From positions 1,860,001 through 1,924,000 of the forward strand of contig CP136508.1 of assembly GCA_008011715.2 (NCBI GenBank): a DNA stretch of 64,000 nucleotides, read 5' to 3'. The stretch's first letter is position 1; each line of letters starts with the position of its first letter. This DNA comes from [Empedobacter] haloabium. GTDB taxonomy: Bacteria > Pseudomonadota > Gammaproteobacteria > Burkholderiales > Burkholderiaceae_D. Below are positions 59,523-64,000 of the stretch, piece after piece. The notes beneath the pieces were generated by a model, which saw only the letters and a program-made list of their open reading frames with translations, did not search any database and had not been told where the DNA came from. Both the position numbers and the translations under genes were made by a program.

Positions 59523-62375
59523 TCAGCCGGTATTACGCAAGCCGGCCGCGACGCCGTTGATCGACAGGTGAATCCCCCGATGCACGCGCGGGTCCGCCTT
59601 GTCCGGCTGCGCCGACAGCGCGCGGTGCCGCTTGATCAGCTCGACCTGCAAGTGGTTCAGCGGGTCCAGGTAGGCGAAGCGGTTGGTGATCGAACGGGCC
59701 AGCAGCGGATTGCCGACCAGGCGCTCGGACGTGCCGGTGATCGTCTCCAGGCATTCCAGCGTGTGGCGGTATTCCTCGCAGATGCGGCGGAAGATTCGCT
59801 CGCGCAGTTCCTCGTCCGCCACCAGCTCGGCGTAGCGCGAGGCGATGGCCAGGTCGGTCTTTGCCAGCACCATGTCCATGTTCGACAGCAGCGTGGCGAA
59901 GAACGGCCAGTGCGCGTGCATGTCGCGCAGCTGGGCGATGCGCTCGGCGCGGTCGCCGCCATCGATCCACTGGCCGATGGCGCTGCCGAAGCCGAACCAG
60001 CCCGGCAGCAGCAGGCGGCACTGGCCCCACGAGAAGCCCCATGGAATCGCGCGCAGGTCTTCGATGCGCTTAGTCGACTTGCGCGAGGCCGGGCGCGAGC
60101 CCAGGTTCAGTTCCGCGATCTCGGCGATCGGCGTGGCGGCGAAGAAGTAGTCCGTGAAGCCGGGCGTCTCGTAGACCAGGTTGCGGTAGGCCTTGTATGC
60201 CAGGTTCGAGATCTCCGCCATCACGGCCTCGAAGCCGGCCAGTTGCTCCTTCTGCGCCGCCTCGGCGGGCGGCGGCAGCAGGCTCGCCTCAAGGGTGGCC
60301 GCGACCAGCAGCTCCAGGTTGCGCCGGCCGATCTCCGCGTTGGAGAATTTCGACGCGATGATCTCGCCCTGCTCGGTCAGCCGGATCTGGCCGTTGACGG
60401 TGCCTTTCGGCTGCGCCAGGATGGCCTCGTAGCTTGGACCGCCGCCACGGCCCACCGTGCCGCCACGGCCGTGGAACAGGCGCAGCTTGACGCCGGCCTT
60501 GCCGAACACGTCGATCAGCGCGATCTCGGCCTTGTACAGCTCCCAGTTCGAGGTCAGGAAACCGCCGTCCTTGTTCGAGTCCGAGTAGCCCAGCATGACT
60601 TCCTGGATGCGGCCCTGGCGTTCGATCAGCTGCTGCACCAGCGGCAGTGCCATCACCTCGGCCATGATGCCGGCCGCGCGCTGCAGGTCGGGGATCGTCT
60701 CGAACAGCGGGATCACCATCAGGTCGGCCGTCGCGTTGCCGTCGGCGTCCTGGCGCAGCAGGCCGGTTTCCTGCTGCAGCACCAGCACTTCCAGCAGGTC
60801 CGACACGGTTTCCGTGTGCGAGATGATGTAGTTGCGGATCGCGCGCGCGCCGTAGCGCTGGCGGATCTCGCGGGCGGCGCGGAAGATCGACAGTTCCGAT
60901 TGCGTCTCCGGCGTGTAGTCGATGTACGGCGAATACAGCAGCCGTGGTTGCGCCAGCTCGGCCAGCAGCAGCTTGACCTTGGCTTCCTCGTCCAGGCCGG
61001 CGTAATCGGGCTCGCCGCCGGCGCGCGCGAACAGCTCGGCCAGCACGCGCTCGTGCACGTCGGACGACTGGCGCATGTCGAGCGAGGCCAGGTGGAAGCC
61101 GAACACGTCGGCCGCGCGTTTCAGGGTGGTCAGGCGCGGGCGCGCCAGCATGCCGCCGTGGTTGGCATCGAGCGAGTCGATCAGCACCTGCAGATCGGCC
61201 GAGAACGCGGCCGCGTCGGCGTACGGCTCGGCGTGGCCCACTTCCTTGCGCAGGATGTTGGCGGCGCCCAGCGCGCGTGCGGTGGACGCCAGGCGCGCGT
61301 AGATGCCGATCAGGGCGCGGCGGTACGGCTCGTCGGCGCGGTGGTCGGACTGGTCCGGCGAGGCGTCGGCCAGCGCCTGCAGTGCCGGGCTGCAGCCCAC
61401 CATCAGCGTCGAGACCGACAGGTCGGCGCCCAGGGCGTGCGCCTCGTCCAGGTAGAAGTCGATGATTGTGGTGGCGTGGCGCGCCAGCGCGTGCTGCATC
61501 GTGCCGGCGTTGACGTTCGGGTTGCCGTCGCGGTCGCCGCCGATCCAGCTGCCCATCTGCAGGTAGGGCGCCGGGATCTGCGACGGTTTCTCATGGCCGT
61601 ACTGGGCGGCGATGTCTTCCTCGATGTCGTCGTACAGGCCCGGCACCTCGCGCAGGAACGTGATGCGGTAGTAGGACAGCGCGTTCTCGATCTCGTCGGC
61701 CACGGTCAGCTTGGTGTAGCGCAGCATGCGCGTCTGCCACAGGGTGGCGATGCGCACGCGCAGCATGTGCAGGTTGGCGGCGCGCTCGCGCGGCGTCAGC
61801 GGCAGGTCGCGCTCGGCCAGCAGGCGGGCGATGTCGTGCTCCGCGTCCAGGATCGATTTGCGCTGCACTTCGGTCGGGTGGGCCGTCAGCACCGGGGAGA
61901 TCAGCGCGTCGTGGAAGAACCCGTCGACCGTTTCCTTGTCCACGCCGGCGTCCTTCAGCTTGGCCAGCGCGTAGCCGATGCTGCCGCGCTGCGCCTTGGA
62001 GCCGGCCAGCAGGTGGGCGCGGCGGCGGCGGATGTGGTGCTGGTCCTCGGCGATATTGGCCAGGTGCGAGAAGTAGGAGAACGCGCGCACGACGGTGATC
62101 GTCTGCTCGCGCGTCAGGATCTTCAGCATGCCGTCCAGTTCCTTGGCGGCGCCCGCGTCGGCCTCGCGGCGGAAGCGCACGGCGGTCTGGCGGATCGTCT
62201 CGACCACGGCGAACACTTCCTCGCCTTCCTGTTCGCGCAGCACGTCGCCCAGCAGGCGGCCCAGCAGGCGGATGTCTTCCTTCAGCGGCGCGTCCTTGTC
62301 GTCGGCCGGGGTGTTGCTTTGCTCGATCGTCGGTTCGCGGAGTTGTTCGTCTGTCGCACTAGCAAAATTTACCAT
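59523..62375 (-). CDS. ppc: Phosphoenolpyruvate carboxylase
   Basis: 950 residues. All PEPC signatures are present: [16 protein letters not shown] (catalytic His), [34 protein letters not shown] (Gly-rich loop) and the C-terminal LRNTG. It carboxylates PEP to oxaloacetate with bicarbonate, refilling the citric acid cycle. The ATG at 62375 ([12 protein letters not shown]) is chosen; a longer frame to 62486 overlaps the hemC promoter side. Divergent from hemC, as in many Burkholderiales. Confidence 0.97.
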   Translation of the reverse strand: MVNFASATDEQLREPTIEQSNTPADDKDAPLKEDIRLLGRLLGDVLREQEGEEVFAVVETIRQTAVRFRREADAGAAKELDGMLKILTREQTITVVRAFSYFSHLANIAEDQHHIRRRRAHLLAGSKAQRGSIGYALAKLKDAGVDKETVDGFFHDALISPVLTAHPTEVQRKSILDAEHDIARLLAERDLPLTPRERAANLHMLRVRIATLWQTRMLRYTKLTVADEIENALSYYRITFLREVPGLYDDIEEDIAAQYGHEKPSQIPAPYLQMGSWIGGDRDGNPNVNAGTMQHALARHATTIIDFYLDEAHALGADLSVSTLMVGCSPALQALADASPDQSDHRADEPYRRALIGIYARLASTARALGAANILRKEVGHAEPYADAAAFSADLQVLIDSLDANHGGMLARPRLTTLKRAADVFGFHLASLDMRQSSDVHERVLAELFARAGGEPDYAGLDEEAKVKLLLAELAQPRLLYSPYIDYTPETQSELSIFRAAREIRQRYGARAIRNYIISHTETVSDLLEVLVLQQETGLLRQDADGNATADLMVIPLFETIPDLQRAAGIMAEVMALPLVQQLIERQGRIQEVMLGYSDSNKDGGFLTSNWELYKAEIALIDVFGKAGVKLRLFHGRGGTVGRGGGPSYEAILAQPKGTVNGQIRLTEQGEIIASKFSNAEIGRRNLELLVAATLEASLLPPPAEAAQKEQLAGFEAVMAEISNLAYKAYRNLVYETPGFTDYFFAATPIAEIAELNLGSRPASRKSTKRIEDLRAIPWGFSWGQCRLLLPGWFGFGSAIGQWIDGGDRAERIAQLRDMHAHWPFFATLLSNMDMVLAKTDLAIASRYAELVADEELRERIFRRICEEYRHTLECLETITGTSERLVGNPLLARSITNRFAYLDPLNHLQVELIKRHRALSAQPDKADPRVHRGIHLSINGVAAGLRNTG

Positions 62376-62568
62376 AGTTGTTTCAGCAAGGATGATGGAT
62401 GTCGGTGCAAAGGCTTTTGGCCCACGGTCTGCGGGAGAGCGCATGCTAAAATTTGTGGTCTTGAAGCATGCGCGGGTAACTGGCAAACGCCGGTCAGCGT
62501 CGGCAACAGCGAAACTCGGTTTAAATCGGTTGAAAGCTCAGTTGGAAACTCAGTTGGAAAGTCCTGTC

Positions 62569-63555
62569 TTGAATACATCGGAAAACGCAGTGCAAACCCC
62601 TTCCAGACTGGTGATCGCCTCGCGCGAAAGCCGGCTGGCCATGTGGCAGGCCGAACATGTCCGCGCGCGCTTGCAAATATTATATCCGCACTGCGCCGTC
62701 GAGATTCTCGGCATGACGACGCGGGGCGACCAGATCCTCGACCGCAGCCTGTCCAAGGTCGGCGGCAAGGGCCTGTTCGTCAAGGAGCTGGAAGTGGCGA
62801 TGGCGGACGGCCGCGCCGACCTGGCCGTGCATTCGCTGAAAGACGTGCCGATGGACCTGCCCGAGGGCTTCGCGCTGGCCGCCGTGCTGGAGCGCGAGGA
62901 CCCGCGCGACGCTTTTGTGTCGAACGACTACGCCACGCTCGATGCGCTGCCGGCCGGCGCCGTCGTCGGCACCAGCAGCCTGCGCCGCCAGTCGCTGCTC
63001 GCCGCGCGTTATCCGCACCTGGTCGTCAAGCCGCTGCGCGGCAACCTCGATACCCGCCTGGGCAAGCTCGATCGGGGCGACTACGCGGCCATCATCCTGG
63101 CCGCCGCCGGCCTGAAACGCCTGGGCCTGGAGCAGCGCATCCGCGCGCTGCTGGAGCCGGCCGTCAGCCTGCCGGCCGCGGGGCAGGGCGCGATGGCGAT
63201 CGAGATCGCCCATACCGACACGCCGCGCGCCGACGGGGTCGACCTGCTGGCGCTGCTGGCGCCCCTGAACGACGTGGTGACCAGCCAGGCCGTCACGGCC
63301 GAGCGGCGCGTGTCGAAGGTATTCGGCGGCAGCTGCCAGGTGCCGCTGGCCGCGTACGCCACGATCGCCGACGGCACGATGCACCTGCGCGCGATGGTCG
63401 CCACGCCGGACGGCCGGCGCGTCGCCAGCGCCGAGGTGCACGGTCCCGCCGTCGATGCCAGCCAGCTGGGCGACCAGGTCGCCGACAAGCTGCGCGAGCA
63501 GGACGCGCTGGCCATCCTCGCCGAGGCGAAAGCGGCCGCCGACGGCGCCGCCTGA
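62569..63555 (+). CDS. hemC: Porphobilinogen deaminase (hydroxymethylbilane synthase)
   Basis: 328 residues from a proposed TTG start at 62569 ([20 protein letters not shown], the usual family opening). Motifs: [67 protein letters not shown] and [12 protein letters not shown], whose Cys holds the dipyrromethane cofactor. It joins four porphobilinogens into hydroxymethylbilane in haem synthesis. The alternative GTG start at 62590 would shorten it by 7 residues. hemD follows after 2 nt. Confidence 0.95.
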   Translation: MNTSENAVQTPSRLVIASRESRLAMWQAEHVRARLQILYPHCAVEILGMTTRGDQILDRSLSKVGGKGLFVKELEVAMADGRADLAVHSLKDVPMDLPEGFALAAVLEREDPRDAFVSNDYATLDALPAGAVVGTSSLRRQSLLAARYPHLVVKPLRGNLDTRLGKLDRGDYAAIILAAAGLKRLGLEQRIRALLEPAVSLPAAGQGAMAIEIAHTDTPRADGVDLLALLAPLNDVVTSQAVTAERRVSKVFGGSCQVPLAAYATIADGTMHLRAMVATPDGRRVASAEVHGPAVDASQLGDQVADKLREQDALAILAEAKAAADGAA

Positions 63556-63557
63556 GG

Positions 63558-64000
63558 ATGCCGGGCGCCGTCGTCATCACCCGTCCGCTGGCGCAGGCGT
63601 TGCCGCTGGCCGAGCAGGTGCGTGCCATCGGCCGCACCGTCGAGGTGCTGCCGCTGCTGGAGATCGCGCCGCTGGCCGACCAGTCGGCGCTGGCCGCCAC
63701 GCTGGCGCGGCTGCACGAATTCGCGCTGGTGGCCTTTGTCTCGCCCAACGCCATCGATGCCGCCTTTGCGCACATCGACGCTTGGCCGCCCGGCGTGACG
63801 CTGGCCGTGCTGGGGGAGGGCAGCCGCGCCGCGCTGGCGGCGCATGGCATCGCGCCAGACAGCGTGAACATCGTCAGCCCGGCCGACGCCGCCCACAGCG
63901 ATTCCGAGCACCTGCTGCAAACGCTCGACCTGGCCGCGCTGCGTGGCCGCCGCGTGCTGATCGTGCGCGGCGAGTCCGGCCGCGAGCTGATGGCCGACGG
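63558..64000 (+). CDS. hemD: Uroporphyrinogen-III synthase, N-terminal part (runs off window)
   Basis: 147 codons visible. It starts PGAVVITRPLAQALPLAEQV, and shows VLPLLEIAPLADQSALAATL, ALVAFVSPNAIDAAFAHIDA, TLAVLGEGSRAALAAHG, SDSEHLLQTLDLAALRGRRV and LIVRGESGRELMADG, the first domain and hinge of HemD. It closes and isomerises hydroxymethylbilane to uroporphyrinogen III. It directly follows hemC (2 nt), so the pair is an operon. The C-terminal half and any hemX/hemY lie beyond the window. Confidence 0.93.
   Translation, partial: MPGAVVITRPLAQALPLAEQVRAIGRTVEVLPLLEIAPLADQSALAATLARLHEFALVAFVSPNAIDAAFAHIDAWPPGVTLAVLGEGSRAALAAHGIAPDSVNIVSPADAAHSDSEHLLQTLDLAALRGRRVLIVRGESGRELMAD

Noticed and set aside
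62537..62562. CTCAGTTGGAAA direct repeat before hemC as an operator
   Set aside because: Two adjacent copies only, directly against the proposed start codon; no dyad or known regulator pattern. Possibly a small local duplication.

Overview
The window is a high-GC (roughly two thirds G+C by eye), gene-dense stretch of a beta-proteobacterial chromosome. The ppc/hemC-hemD divergent pair, the suhB/trmJ divergent pair, yaeQ, an RpoD with a long acidic insert, and many small envelope-stress lipoproteins (BON, DUF4398-OmpA, glycine-zipper, DUF2807) point to Burkholderiales, most likely Oxalobacteraceae of the Massilia/Telluria type. This placement is inference from gene content and order. I saw no rRNA, tRNA, CRISPR, prophage or insertion sequence.

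Layout. 0-21 kb: an envelope and stress region. It opens with the DNA-binding end of a Crp/Fnr regulator and continues with RraB, an OsmB-like lipoprotein gene with an apparent frameshift, BON lipoproteins, AsmA, a DUF4398 / OmpA / ferritin-like / YqjD-YqjE-like run, a decayed hipBA toxin-antitoxin locus, a patatin phospholipase, small secreted Cys-repeat proteins, an AI-2E-type permease, BrkB, OmpA, MtfA, a universal stress protein and a DksA-like protein. Six copies of a TGCG-N4-CGCA palindrome lie upstream of genes in this part, suggesting a shared regulon. 21-36 kb: housekeeping and metabolism: hyi, RhlE helicase, suhB/trmJ, a Tat-signal/GMC oxidoreductase/lipase operon, a 1208-residue three-receiver GGDEF-EAL protein, TetR with LOG, a YfcF-like GST, a YgjP-like metallopeptidase, and the Cho nuclease. 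36-44 kb: a class V aminotransferase with an Ala/Asp tandem repeat, modBC-modE with a ModE box but no modA, Dps, a KGG stress protein, hemerythrin, purU and yaeQ. 44-54 kb: a serine hydrolase, a copper set (DUF2946, PCu(A)C chaperone, TonB receptor), a DUF2807 protein, a truncated rlmI, a two-gene multi-haem cytochrome c operon, an RNase D-like exonuclease and ProQ. 54-64 kb: rpoD with a long leader, a ketopantoate reductase, YjdM, a GNAT enzyme, a second DUF2807 protein, ppc, and hemC with the start of hemD.

A recurrent non-coding feature is a set of strong palindromes built on GTGACAGGCACCGATCT-like or GGGTCTGTCCCC-like arms. Most sit exactly between convergent genes, two begin at the stop codon of the upstream gene, and one (50194-50246) has a perfect 25-bp stem right after the truncated rlmI. 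They probably act as bidirectional terminators and look like a dispersed repeat family.

The most interesting leads are the TGCG-N4-CGCA boxes, the convergent-gene palindromes, the hipBA remnant with three operator-like repeats about 50 bp apart, the Cys-x10-Cys secreted proteins, and the rpoD leader that contains its own terminator-like hairpin. None could be tested by database search here.
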